From Balanoglossus misakiensis (lineage: Eukaryota; Hemichordata): 64,000 nucleotides of DNA. This document shows, piece by piece, positions 49,601 through 60,500 of the stretch. A program made the position numbers and the translations under genes. The notes under the pieces are model-generated. The model had not been told where the DNA came from, made no database searches, and saw only the letters and a list, made by a program, of their open reading frames with translations. The stretch spans positions 1,364,001-1,428,000 of the forward strand of contig CM082579.2 in assembly GCA_040954595.2 (NCBI GenBank), read 5' to 3'. Numbering within the stretch: position 1 is the first letter of the stretch; each line of letters begins with the position of its first letter.

Positions 49601-51488
49601 TGCGAACGTAGATTTTTCCTCTAAGGTCTCCAAAAGTGTTTGGATGAATTCGGAAAATTTTTGGACAGTTCTTTTTATTATTTTTCTTATTTTTACAGAG
49701 AGGACCGCATGCGATAGCAACCCTTGTATGAACGGTGCTTCCTGTATTGCCAATGGTACTACTCATTATGTTTGCGAATGTATGTTCGGTTTTCGCGGTC
49801 ACAACTGTGACAAACGGGGTAAGGGCTGTTCCGAAGCGAAACTTGTTCTGCACCGGTCATGTAAGAGTGGCTATTCTCATCACTGCCATATCTCTTGGTT
49901 GTTTTTGTTTGTGTTTTTGTTTTGGTTGTCTTTCTCACTGGTTTTGCTTCCTTCCTTTGATTCCTCCATTCTTTTTTATGATCTAGACTTTTTTCTGGCT
50001 GTTTTGTTGTTGACCTCCAATTGAATGTTTTGTTTTGATTAGTGGTCGCTTTGGTGTGCACTACTGGTTTGGTCGTTTGACGTAAAACTATTTCTTTTGT
50101 CGTACCATAATTGTCATCCCCGTACATATTTTTCTGCTCTTTTGCTAATGTTTTCGGTGCATTCTGTTGTTTGGCTCATAACACTGAATGTCGTATACGG
50201 ATTCTAAGTTCAAGGTCACAGAGTCAGAAGTTTGAGGGAAGAGCTAAGCAGATGGTTTGTGATGTCCGTTGTTTTCAGAGAGAGAAAGAATGGTGTAAAT
50301 GCCATCACTGATAATATTTGTCTAGACGAAATAGTGTTTTTTTCTGCTGCTCGTCTGTGGTGTGGAATTTCACGGGTTGGAATTCACAGATCGCCGTATA
50401 AGGCAGTCTGAGATTCTAGATTTCGGATTGTCAAAGCTGAGACATAAATCGCCATCGGAGATTTCCCTCAGCTAACCTTTTTGTTTTGTATGCATATGCA
50501 AACAGTGCGAAAACAAGAGTGTCATGCTGCATACTACATAACAAGTTCGATCCTCCGCCCTTGGCCTTGAGGAGCTTTGCAACCCGACCTTTCCCGTTGC
50601 GCTTCTCATGGTCAATGTCACAGTTGCCTATCGATTATTGGAAACATATTGGAAGTTTGGCAAAGCTCAGTGTAACTGTCTTGTACTGAACAAGAATTAA
50701 ACCCTAATGCAGTGGGCCGTTGGCACATATTCTGAATCGGGGACATTGTGTTATTGCTTCATGCATTATGTGAAATATTCTCATGCGTCACGTGATGCTT
50801 TTTTCCCTTTTTTTCAGGGGAAGAAACTCCACGTCAGCCTTTGATGGATGCATATGCTGGGGCGTTGTTTGGTGCCTTTGCCGGGTTGACTGTTATTGTG
50901 ATAAGCGTCATCGTTATAGTGTCGTGTCGACACTCGCTGCAACAGAACAAGAGGAGGGCGTCGATGATCGAGTATCGAAGGCGTAGCGTAGCGGCCATGA
51001 GTTCGGGGCGTGGATCGGACGTCGTCCATCGTTTAAGTCTGCCGGGAGATTTGGGCGGCTCTCGCCTTCATCGCCATGGCAGCATACGCAGTCAGTATAC
51101 CGATCCCGGGGAGTACCACGAACTCGACACGATTTCTTCCAAATACGGCCAGCCTAGGAGGACGTCACACGACGGCCGGAGATCCTCGAGCCCGATCGTT
51201 CACCGTGAAGCCTCCAACTCTTGCATTAACCAGTGCCCTCAGCCGACAACGCTGCAAGTACCAGTCACGGTCACCCCGGATCGGACTAGCAACAATAAAC
51301 CGGAAAACCAGTGTCTTCCAGAGGACTCATTGCTCTCTCCCGTCACGACTTTCAGGTACGGGGACGGGTTTCGAACTGTTCAGAAAGTTGACATGCATCC
51401 GTACCCGAGGAAGTCTTCGTTTGATCAGTACTCTTCACAATACAATGAAACACAAGCGGAGCCTAAAAAATTCGACACGGCCATATGA
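37685..51488 (+). CDS. neto: NETO-like CUB-CUB-LDLa-EGF transmembrane receptor accessory protein
   Basis: Ten exons join in frame: 37685-37721, 44326-44373, 46820-46975, 47917-48174, 48303-48347, 48503-48618, 48915-49143, 49384-49497, 49699-49818 and 50818-51488, giving 597 residues. The signal peptide is split over exons 1-2 (ALLILLIAASVG). CUB1 is at about 48-163 and contains FGFSPLIGRFCG-type and GRFLWMRF motifs typical of NETO1/2. CUB2 is at about 183-296 (ECVFEME start). The LDLa at 297-334 has MCINQTLVCN and WDEESC, matching the unusual NETO LDLa. An EGF module is at 335-374, a transmembrane helix at about 389-411, and the Ser/Arg-rich cytoplasmic tail ends in DTAI, a class I PDZ ligand. 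NETO proteins are auxiliary subunits of kainate and other ionotropic glutamate receptors at synapses. The EGF module is not in known NETO1/2. Exon 1 is the least certain: it was chosen because its ATG and phase-1 donor complete the signal peptide. Confidence 0.92.
37722..44325 (+). other. First intron of the neto gene (6.6 kb)
   Basis: GTAAGA donor and CATTTCAG acceptor. It contains a possible minus-strand coding exon at 37809-38057, listed separately. Other ORFs, such as 40252-40611 (+) and 39114-39554 (-), show nothing recognisable. The sequence is otherwise AT-rich. Confidence 0.55.
37809..38057 (-). pseudogene. Possible minus-strand terminal coding exon, glycosyltransferase-like
   Basis: Read on the minus strand from a pyrimidine-rich acceptor (GTTTCAG at 38064-38058), an 82-codon frame runs to TGA at 37809. 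Its amino acid make-up looks like real protein: WFRDYPN near the start, then a block with ICVWLLNQADEILVISRSGG and FTGMAER. The order Asp/Ile, LL, AD-E, V-SRSG resembles the end of some fucosyltransferase-type glycosyltransferases, but I cannot name a family. No partner exons were found upstream on the minus strand, so it may be a fragment or pseudogene inside the neto intron, or the last exon of a gene I could not assemble. Confidence 0.3.
44374..46819 (+). other. Second intron of neto (2.4 kb)
   Basis: No features recognised apart from the palindrome TAGGCCTA at 45766. ORFs such as 45515-45883 are not protein-like. Confidence 0.6.
46976..47916 (+). other. Third intron of neto
   Basis: Contains two TAGGCCTA palindromes (47158, 47482) and a short GT repeat near 47416. 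No exon or transposon seen. Confidence 0.6.
49699..49818 (+). other. EGF module exon of neto, phase 1-1
   Basis: A 120-base exon flanked by phase-1 introns, encoding six cysteines in EGF order: CDSNPC, MNGASC, then VCEC and FRGHNC. It sits between the LDLa exon and the transmembrane exon. It lacks the Asp/Glu start of calcium-binding EGF modules. Skipping it would leave the frame open and restore the standard NETO architecture. Confidence 0.85.
49819..50817 (+). other. Last intron of neto (1 kb)
   Basis: The first 200 bases read as an open frame past the EGF donor, but that frame turns into low-complexity T-rich sequence, so retention is unlikely to make a useful tail. No other feature seen. 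Confidence 0.6.
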
Positions 51489-52629
51489 CGGCAATTGAAA
51501 CTTTTCCTTTTTCTGGAAGATTCATCATTTTGTGATAACAAAAGACAACCAACAAACGTACTGGTTCCGATATCCTTTGTTTAATAGGATCTTTGTCACA
51601 TTTGGAGAACATTTTGTAAAGAGTAATTCTGTGTCGTTTTATCATTTTTTACAACAAACTAAGAGCGTACAATCTCGGTGGGAGTTTTTTATCCAATTAT
51701 ATAGCATGTGTGTCGACAACATTTCGAAGTGTGCAATAATTTGCAATAAGCTTTAATTGAATTTCGATTATAGGCATGGACGTTTTGACAATTTACAGAA
51801 TTTGTGATTGCGACACTATGGCTGCTGCTTCAGCTGGTTCAGAGTGACTATAAAAGCCTTGTATGATGCAATTGTGGGTTAATGTGATGTTATATTTGTA
51901 CTCGTCCGCAATAAAAAACACACGAAGAAAGTCAAACCATCACTCACCAATTTTACTGGAACATCAGGTATCCCATACACAACTATTCGATGCTTCAAGA
52001 CTTTGGACCGTTGATTCGAATAACCGTGTCTGATATCATGGACTGGTAGGACCTATATGTGTTTGAGTGATTAGTGCATCCCCATTCACCAGCAGTAAAA
52101 TGAAGCAGTAGCGTCGTATTGACAAAGTTTGGGTTTCGTATCAAAAACTGAACATTTTTGTTTCCAGTTGTCTTTTACATCTGCAACAAGTTGACATCTG
52201 GACAACTGTTTTCTTGTCGAGTGTACCTGGTATGAAAACACTTTCTAGTGATTTTGTCAGAGTGGTGACATTGAACAGCATTAATGAAAATTAATTATTA
52301 ATTTTGGGTTTAAAGGAGAAACAATTACCACTACTTATCCGTGGTAAGAGGAGCGAGGTTTTCAATAATCAGGAATTTTGTACAGACTTCCCATTGTGCA
52401 TGAAATATAACGCCTAATATGATTTCAACACGATTATTTTTTAGAAAACAAGAATTTTATCACTCTGGTTATTTGTATTTTTAAAAGTAAACTGCAAAAT
52501 AGGTAATGCAAATTATGATATCGCAGCTGGGTATTGTGAAACTTTCATTTTTAAATTAAAAGTTTGAATACAAAATTTGTAATAAAGTGTCATGTTGTCT
52601 TAGTGTAAGTAACATTTGATGTTTGGACA
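51489..52629 (+). other. 3' UTR of neto and spacer before the satellite
   Basis: AATAAA at 51910-51915 is the likely poly(A) signal, 422 bases after the stop. The remainder is AT-rich with no gene. Confidence 0.5.
51910..51915 (+). promoter_or_regulatory. Poly(A) signal AATAAA of neto
   Basis: First canonical hexamer after the neto stop codon, in an A-rich context. Confidence 0.5.
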
Positions 52630-53000
52630 GGATGGACATTAACATATGAAAATATTTCGACTTTGCGAAATTTGTTGATTTTGTCATTTTAGACATTTTT
52701 AATGGATTATAGCTCATGAAAAGTGTCAACAGATGAAAAATTTTCGAATTTGCGTACTTTGGTGATTTTGTCATTTTGGACATTTTTCATGGGTTATAGC
52801 TCAGGAAAAATCGACGATTTTTCGAGTTTGCGAATTTTCAAAATTTGGTCATCTTTTAAAAAAAATCATGGGTTATAGCTCATGAAAATCATCGAAAACT
52901 GGAAATTTTTCGACTTTGCGAGTTTTCGAAATTTCGCGATTTTTTTAAATTTTCACTTGTTATAGCTCAGGAAAATCTTCAAAAATCGACGATTTTTCGA
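52630..53000 (+). repeat. Degraded left edge of the satellite
   Basis: The first four units are strongly diverged and of irregular length: the core TTATAGCTCA occurs at about 52705, 52793, 52872 and 52959, with spacings of 88, 79 and 87. Divergence falls quickly to the right. This is the expected state of an array edge outside the zone of homogenisation. Confidence 0.85.
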
Positions 53001-53589
53001 GTTTGCGAATTTTCAAAATTTGGTCATTTTTTGAAAAAACCATTGGTTATAGCTCAGGAAAATCTTCAAAAATCGACGATTTTTCGAGTTTGCGAATTTT
53101 CGAAATTTGGTCATTTTTTGAAAAAACCATTGGTTATAGCTCAGGAAAATCTTCAAAAATCGACGATTTTTCGAGTTTGCGAATTTTCGAAATTTGGTCA
53201 TTTTTTGAAAAAACCATGGGTTATAGCTCAGGAAAATCTTCAAAAATCGATGATTTTTCGAGTTTGCGAATTTTCGAAATTTGGTCATTATTTGAAAAAA
53301 CCATGGGTTATAGCTCAGGAAAATCTTCAAAAATCGACGATTTTTCGAGTTTGCGAATTTTTCGAAATTTGGTCATTTTTTGAAAAAACCATGGGTTATA
53401 GCTCAGGAAAATCTTCAAAAATCGACGATTTTTCGAGTTTGCGAATTTTCGAAATTTGGTCATTATTTGAAAAAACCATGGGTTATAGCTCAGGAAAATC
53501 TTCAAAAATCGACGATTTTTCGAGTTTGCGAATTTTTCGAAATTTGGTCATTTTTTGAAAAAACCATGGGTTATAGCTCAGGAAAATCT

Positions 53590-54030
53590 TCAAAAATCGA
53601 CGATTTTTCGAGTTTTCGAAATTTCACAATTTGGTCATTTTTTGAAAAAACCATGGGTTATAGCTCAGGAAAATCTTCAAAAATCGACGATTTTTCGAGT
53701 TTTCGAAATTTCACAATTTGGTCATTTTTTGAAAAAACCATGGGTTATAGCTCAGGAAAATCTTCAAAAATCGACGATTTTTCGAGTTTTCGAAATTTCA
53801 CAATTTGGTCATTTTTTGAAAAAACCATGGGTTATAGCTCAGGAAAATCTTCAAAAATCGACGATTTTTCGAGTTTTCGAAATTTCACAATTTGGTCATT
53901 TTTTGAAAAAACCATGGGTTATAGCTCAGGAAAATCTTCAAAAATCGACGATTTTTCGAGTTTTCGAAATTTCACAATTTGGTCATTTTTTGAAAAAACC
54001 ATGGGTTATAGCTCAGGAAAATCTTCAAAA
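53590..54030 (+). repeat. Five-unit satellite subfamily
   Basis: Five consecutive units share CGAAATTTCACAATTTGG where flanking units have CGAATTTTCAAAATTTGG. The block sits between the older GTTTGCGAATTTT type and the main type, and looks like a local amplification of one variant unit. Confidence 0.85.
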
Positions 54031-54700
54031 ATCGACGATTTTTCGAGTTTTCGAATTTTCAAAATTTGGTCATTTTTTGAAAAAACCATGGGTTATAGCT
54101 CAGGAAAATCTTCAAAAATCGACGATTTTTCGAGTTTTCGAATTTTCAAAATTTGGTCATTTTTTGAAAAAACCATGGGTTATAGCTCAGGAAAATCTTC
54201 AAAAATCGACGATTTTTCGAGTTTTCGAATTTTCAAAATTTGGCCATTTTTTGAAAAAACCATGGGTTATAGCTCAGGAAAATCTTCAAAAATCGACGAT
54301 TTTTCGAGTTTTCGAATTTTCAAAATTTGGCCATTTTTTGAAAAAACCATGGGTTATAGCTCAGGAAAATCTTCAAAAATCGACGATTTTTCGAGTTTTC
54401 GAATTTTCAAAATTTGGCCATTTTTTGAAAAAACCATGGGTTATAGCTCAGGAAAATCTTCAAAAATCGACGATTTTTCGAGTTTTCGAATTTTCAAAAT
54501 TTGGCGATTTTTTGAAAAAACCATGGGTTATAGCTCAGGAAAATCTTCAAAAATCGACGATTTTTCGAGTTTTCGAATTTTCAAAATTTGGTGATTTTTT
54601 GAAAAAACCATGGGTTATAGCTCAGGAAAATCTTCAAAAATCGACGATTTTTCGAGTTTTCGAATTTTCAAAATTTGGTGATTTTTTGAAAAAAACCATG
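54031..54700 (+). repeat. Satellite transition zone with single-base steps
   Basis: Along successive units the tetranucleotide after TTTGG changes TCAT (two units), CCAT (three units), CGAT (one unit), then TGAT in all later units. Each step is one substitution, and the last is a CpG-to-TpG change. Confidence 0.9.
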
Positions 54701-54819
54701 GGTTATAGCTCAGGAAAATCTTCAAAAATCGACGATCTTTCGAGTTTTCGAATTTTCAAAATTTGGTGATTTTTTGAAAAAACCATGGGTTATAGCTCAG
54801 GAAAATCTTCAAAAATCGA

Positions 54820-55205
54820 CGATCTTTCGAGTTTTCGAAATTTCAAAATTTGGTGATTTTTTGAAAAAACCATGGGTTATAGCTCAGGAAAATCTTCAAA
54901 AATCGACGATCTTTCGAGTTTTCGAATTTTCAAAATTTGGTGATTTTTTGAAAAAACCATGGGTTATAGCTCAGGAAAATCTACAAAAAATCGACGATTT
55001 TTCGAGTTTTCGAATTTTCAAAATTTGGTGATTTTTTGAAAAAACCATGGGTTATAGCTCAGGAAAATCTTCAAAAATCGACGATTTTTCGAGTTTTCGA
55101 ATTTTCAAAATTTGGTGATTTTTTGAAAAAACCATGGGTTATATCTCAGGAAAATCTTCAAAAATCGACGATTTTTCGAGTTTTCGAATTTTCAACATTT
55201 GGTGA
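54820..55205 (+). repeat. Variant-marked satellite block, copy 1
   Basis: Consecutive units carry linked private variants: GATCTTTCGAG with CGAAATTTCAAAA, GATCTTTCGAG, ATCTACAAAAAATCG (one extra base), a standard unit, then TATATCTCAGG with TTCAACATTTGG. The same ordered set returns at 57085-57470. Confidence 0.85.
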
Positions 55206-55919
55206 TTTTTTGAAAAAACCATGGGTTATAGCTCAGGAAAATCTTCAAAAATCGACGATTTTTCGAGTTTTCGAATTTTCAAAATTTGGTGATTTTTTGA
55301 AAAAACCATGGGTTATAGCTCAGGAAAATCTTCAAAAATCGACGATTTTTCGAGTTTTCGAATTTTCAAAATTTGGTGATTTTTTGAAAAAACCATGGGT
55401 TATAGCTCAGGAAAATCTTCAAAAATCGACGATTTTTCGAGTTTTCGAATTTTCAAAATTTGGTGATTTTTTGAAAAAACCATGGGTTATAGCTCAGGAA
55501 AATCTTCAAAAATCGACGATTTTTCGAGTTTTCGAATTTTCAAAATTTGGTGATTTTTTGAAAAAACCATGGGTTATAGCTCAGGAAAATCTTCAAAAAT
55601 CGACGATTTTTCGAGTTTTCGAATTTTCAAAATTTGGTGATTTTTTGAAAAAACCATGGGTTATAGCTCAGGAAAATCTTCAAAAATCGACGATTTTTCG
55701 AGTTTTCGAATTTTCAAAATTTGGTGATTTTTTGAAAAAACCATGGGTTATAGCTCAGGAAAATCTTCAAAAATCGACGATTTTTCGAGTTTTCGAATTT
55801 TCAAAATTTGGTGATTTTTTGAAAAAACCATGGGTTATAGCTCAGGAAAATCTTCAAAAATCGACGATTTTTCGAGTTTTCGAATTTTCAAAATTTGGTG
55901 ATTTTTTGAAAAAACCATG

Positions 55920-56165
55920 GGTTATAGCTCAGGAAAATCTACAAAAAATCGACGATTTTTCGAGTTTTCGAATTTTCAAAATTTGGTGATTTTTTGAAAA
56001 AACCATGGGTTATAGCTCAGGAAAATCTTCAAAAATCGACGATTTTTCGAGTTTTCGAATTTTCAAAATTTGGTGATTTTTTGAAAAAACCATGGGTTAT
56101 ATCTCAGGAAAATCTTCAAAAATCGACGATTTTTCGAGTTTTCGAATTTTCAACATTTGGTGATT
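55920..56165 (+). repeat. Variant-marked satellite block, partial copy
   Basis: Carries the ATCTACAAAAAATCG and TATATCTCAGG/TTCAACATTTGG markers in the same order and spacing as the full block but lacks the preceding GATCTTTCG units. It lies 958 bases (11 units plus 1) after copy 1. Confidence 0.85.
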
Positions 56166-57084
56166 TTTTGAAAAAACCATGGGTTATAGCTCAGGAAAAT
56201 CTTCAAAAATCGACGATTTTTCGAGTTTTCGAATTTTCAAAATTTGGTGATTTTTTGAAAAAACCATGGGTTATAGCTCAGGAAAATCTTCAAAAATCGA
56301 CGATTTTTCGAGTTTTCGAATTTTCAAAATTTGGTGATTTTTTGAAAAAACCATGGGTTATAGCTCAGGAAAATCTTCAAAAATCGACGATTTTTCGAGT
56401 TTTCGAATTTTCAAAATTTGGTGATTTTTTGAAAAAACCATGGGTTATAGCTCAGGAAAATCTTCAAAAATCGACGATTTTTCGAGTTTTCGAATTTTCA
56501 AAATTTGGTGATTTTTTGAAAAAACCATGGGTTATAGCTCAGGAAAATCTTCAAAAATCGACGATTTTTCGAGTTTTCGAATTTTCAAAATTTGGTGATT
56601 TTTTGAAAAAACCATGGGTTATAGCTCAGGAAAATCTTCAAAAATCGACGATTTTTCGAGTTTTCGAATTTTCAAAATTTGGTGATTTTTTGAAAAAACC
56701 ATGGGTTATAGCTCAGGAAAATCTTCAAAAATCGACGATTTTTCGAGTTTTCGAATTTTCAAAATTTGGTGATTTTTTGAAAAAACCATGGGTTATAGCT
56801 CAGGAAAATCTTCAAAAATCGACGATTTTTCGAGTTTTCGAATTTTCAAAATTTGGTGATTTTTTGAAAAAACCATGGGTTATAGCTCAGGAAAATCTTC
56901 AAAAATCGACGATTTTTCGAGTTTTCGAATTTTCAAAATTTGGTGATTTTTTGAAAAAACCATGGGTTATAGCTCAGGAAAATCTTCAAAAATCGACGAT
57001 TTTTCGAGTTTTCGAATTTTCAAAATTTGGTGATTTTTTGAAAAAACCATGGGTTATAGCTCAGGAAAATCTTCAAAAATCGAC

Positions 57085-57470
57085 GATCTTTCGAGTTTTC
57101 GAAATTTCAAAATTTGGTGATTTTTTGAAAAAACCATGGGTTATAGCTCAGGAAAATCTTCAAAAATCGACGATCTTTCGAGTTTTCGAATTTTCAAAAT
57201 TTGGTGATTTTTTGAAAAAACCATGGGTTATAGCTCAGGAAAATCTACAAAAAATCGACGATTTTTCGAGTTTTCGAATTTTCAAAATTTGGTGATTTTT
57301 TGAAAAAACCATGGGTTATAGCTCAGGAAAATCTTCAAAAATCGACGATTTTTCGAGTTTTCGAATTTTCAAAATTTGGTGATTTTTTGAAAAAACCATG
57401 GGTTATATCTCAGGAAAATCTTCAAAAATCGACGATTTTTCGAGTTTTCGAATTTTCAACATTTGGTGAT
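57085..57470 (+). repeat. Variant-marked satellite block, copy 2
   Basis: Repeats the ordered variants of 54820-55205 at a distance of 2264 bases (26 units plus 2 single-base insertions), showing a large internal duplication. Confidence 0.85.
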
Positions 57471-60339
57471 TTTTTGAAAAAACCATGGGTTATAGCTCAG
57501 GAAAATCTTCAAAAATCGACGATTTTTCGAGTTTTCGAATTTTCAAAATTTGGTGATTTTTTGAAAAAACCATGGGTTATAGCTCAGGAAAATCTTCAAA
57601 AATCGACGATTTTTCGAGTTTTCGAATTTTCAAAATTTGGTGATTTTTTGAAAAAACCATGGGTTATAGCTCAGGAAAATCTTCAAAAATCGACGATTTT
57701 TCGAGTTTTCGAATTTTCAAAATTTGGTGATTTTTTGAAAAAACCATGGGTTATAGCTCAGGAAAATCTTCAAAAATCGACGATTTTTCGAGTTTTCGAA
57801 TTTTCAAAATTTGGTGATTTTTTGAAAAAACCATGGGTTATAGCTCAGGAAAATCTTCAAAAATCGACGATTTTTCGAGTTTTCGAATTTTCAAAATTTG
57901 GTGATTTTTTGAAAAAACCATGGGTTATAGCTCAGGAAAATCTTCAAAAATCGACGATTTTTCGAGTTTTCGAATTTTCAAAATTTGGTGATTTTTTGAA
58001 AAAACCATGGGTTATAGCTCAGGAAAATCTTCAAAAATCGACGATTTTTCGAGTTTTCGAATTTTCAAAATTTGGTGATTTTTTGAAAAAACCATGGGTT
58101 ATAGCTCAGGAAAATCTTCAAAAATCGACGATTTTTCGAGTTTTCGAATTTTCAAAATTTGGTGATTTTTTGAAAAAACCATGGGTTATAGCTCAGGAAA
58201 ATCTTCAAAAATCGACGATTTTTCGAGTTTTCGAATTTTCAAAATTTGGTGATTTTTTGAAAAAACCATGGGTTATAGCTCAGGAAAATCTTCAAAAATC
58301 GACGATTTTTCGAGTTTTCGAATTTTCAAAATTTGGTGATTTTTTGAAAAAACCATGGGTTATAGCTCAGGAAAATCTTCAAAAATCGACGATTTTTCGA
58401 GTTTTCGAATTTTCAAAATTTGGTGATTTTTTGAAAAAACCATGGGTTATAGCTCAGGAAAATCTTCAAAAATCGACGATTTTTCGAGTTTTCGAATTTT
58501 CAAAATTTGGTGATTTTTTGAAAAAACCATGGGTTATAGCTCAGGAAAATCTTCAAAAATCGACGATTTTTCGAGTTTTCGAATTTTCAAAATTTGGTGA
58601 TTCTTTGAAAAAAACCATGGGTTATAGCTCAGGAAAATCTTCAAAAATCGACGATTTTTCGAGTTTTCGAATTTTCAAAATTTGGTGATTCTTTGAAAAA
58701 ACCATGGGTTATAGCTCAGGAAAATCTTCAAAAATCGACGATTTTTCGAGTTTTCGAATTTTCAAAATTTGGTGATTTTTTGAAAAAACCATGGGTTATA
58801 GCTCAGGAAAATCTTCAAAAATCGACGATTTTTCGAGTTTTCGAATTTTCAAAATTTGGTGATTTTTTGAAAAAACCATGGGTTATAGCTCAGGAAAATC
58901 TTCAAAAATCGACGATTTTTCGAGTTTTCGAATTTTCAAAATTTGGTGATTTTTTGAAAAAACCATGGGTTATAGCTCAGGAAAATCTTCAAAAATCGAC
59001 GATTTTTCGAGTTTTCGAATTTTCAAAATTTGGTGATTTTTTGAAAAAACCATGGGTTATAGCTCAGGAAAATCTTCAAAAATCGACGATTTTTCGAGTT
59101 TTCGAATTTTCAAAATTTGGTGATTTTTTGAAAAAACCATGGGTTATATATAGCTCAGGAAAATCTTCAAAAATCGACGATTTTTCGAGTTTTCGAATTT
59201 TCAAAATTTGGTGATTTTTTGAAAAAACCATGGGTTATAGCTCAGGAAAATCTTCAAAAATCGACGATTTTTCGAGTTTTCGAATTTTCAAAATTTGGTG
59301 ATTTTTTGAAAAAACCATGGGTTATAGCTCAGGAAAATCTTCAAAAATCGACGATTTTTCGAGTTTTCGAATTTTCAAAATTTGGTGATTTTTTGAAAAA
59401 ACCATGGGTTATAGCTCAGGAAAATCTTCAAAAATCGACGATTTTTCGAGTTTTCGAATTTTCAAAATTTGGTGATTTTTTGAAAAAACCATGGGTTATA
59501 GCTCAGGAAAATCTTCAAAAATCGACGATTTTTCGAGTTTTCGAATTTTCAAAATTTGGTGATTTTTTGAAAAAACCATGGGTTATAGCTCAGGAAAATC
59601 TTCAAAAATCGACGATTTTTCGAGTTTTCGAATTTTCAAAATTTGGTGATTTTTTGAAAAAACCATGGGTTATAGCTCAGGAAAATCTTCAAAAATCGAC
59701 GATTTTTCGAGTTTTCGAATTTTCAAAATTTGGTGATTTTTTGAAAAAACCATGGGTTATAGCTCAGGAAAATCTTCAAAAATCGACGATTTTTCGAGTT
59801 TTCGAATTTTCAAAATTTGGTGATTTTTTGAAAAAACCATGGGTTATAGCTCAGGAAAATCTTCAAAAATCGACGATTTTTCGAGTTTTCGAATTTTCAA
59901 AATTTGGTGATTTTTTGAAAAAACCATGGGTTATAGCTCAGGAAAATCTTCAAAAATCGACGATTTTTCGAGTTTTCGAATTTTCAAAATTTGGTGATTT
60001 TTTGAAAAAACCATGGGTTATAGCTCAGGAAAATCTTCAAAAATCGACGATTTTTCGAGTTTTCGAATTTTCAAAATTTGGTGATTTTTTGAAAAAACCA
60101 TGGGTTATAGCTCAGGAAAATCTTCAAAAATCGACGATTTTTCGAGTTTTCGAATTTTCAAAATTTGGTGATTTTTTGAAAAAACCATGGGTTATAGCTC
60201 AGGAAAATCTTCAAAAATCGACGATTTTTCGAGTTTTCGAATTTTCAAAATTTGGTGATTTTTTGAAAAAACCATGGGTTATAGCTCAGGAAAATCTTCA
60301 AAAATCGACGATTTTTCGAGTTTTCGAATTTTCAAAATT

Positions 60340-60500
60340 TGGTGATTTTTTGAAAAAAACCATGGGTTATAGCTCAGGAAAATCTTCAAAAATCGACGAT
60401 TTTTCGAGTTTTCGAATTTTCAAAATTTGGTGATTTTTTGAAAAAACCATGGGTTATAGCTCAGGAAAATCTTCAAAAATCGACAATTTTTCGAGTTTTC
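60340..60500 (+). repeat. Second variant-marked satellite block, copy 1
   Basis: A seven-A GAAAAAAACC variant followed by a unit with CGACAATTTTT in place of CGACGATTTTT. The same pair returns at about 62515-62675, 2176 bases away (25 units plus 1). Confidence 0.8.

Noticed and set aside
49759-50127. 122-codon minus-strand ORF over the EGF exon and the intron after it
   Set aside because: Antisense shadow of the EGF exon running into T-rich intron sequence; the Thr/Lys-rich peptide is low complexity.
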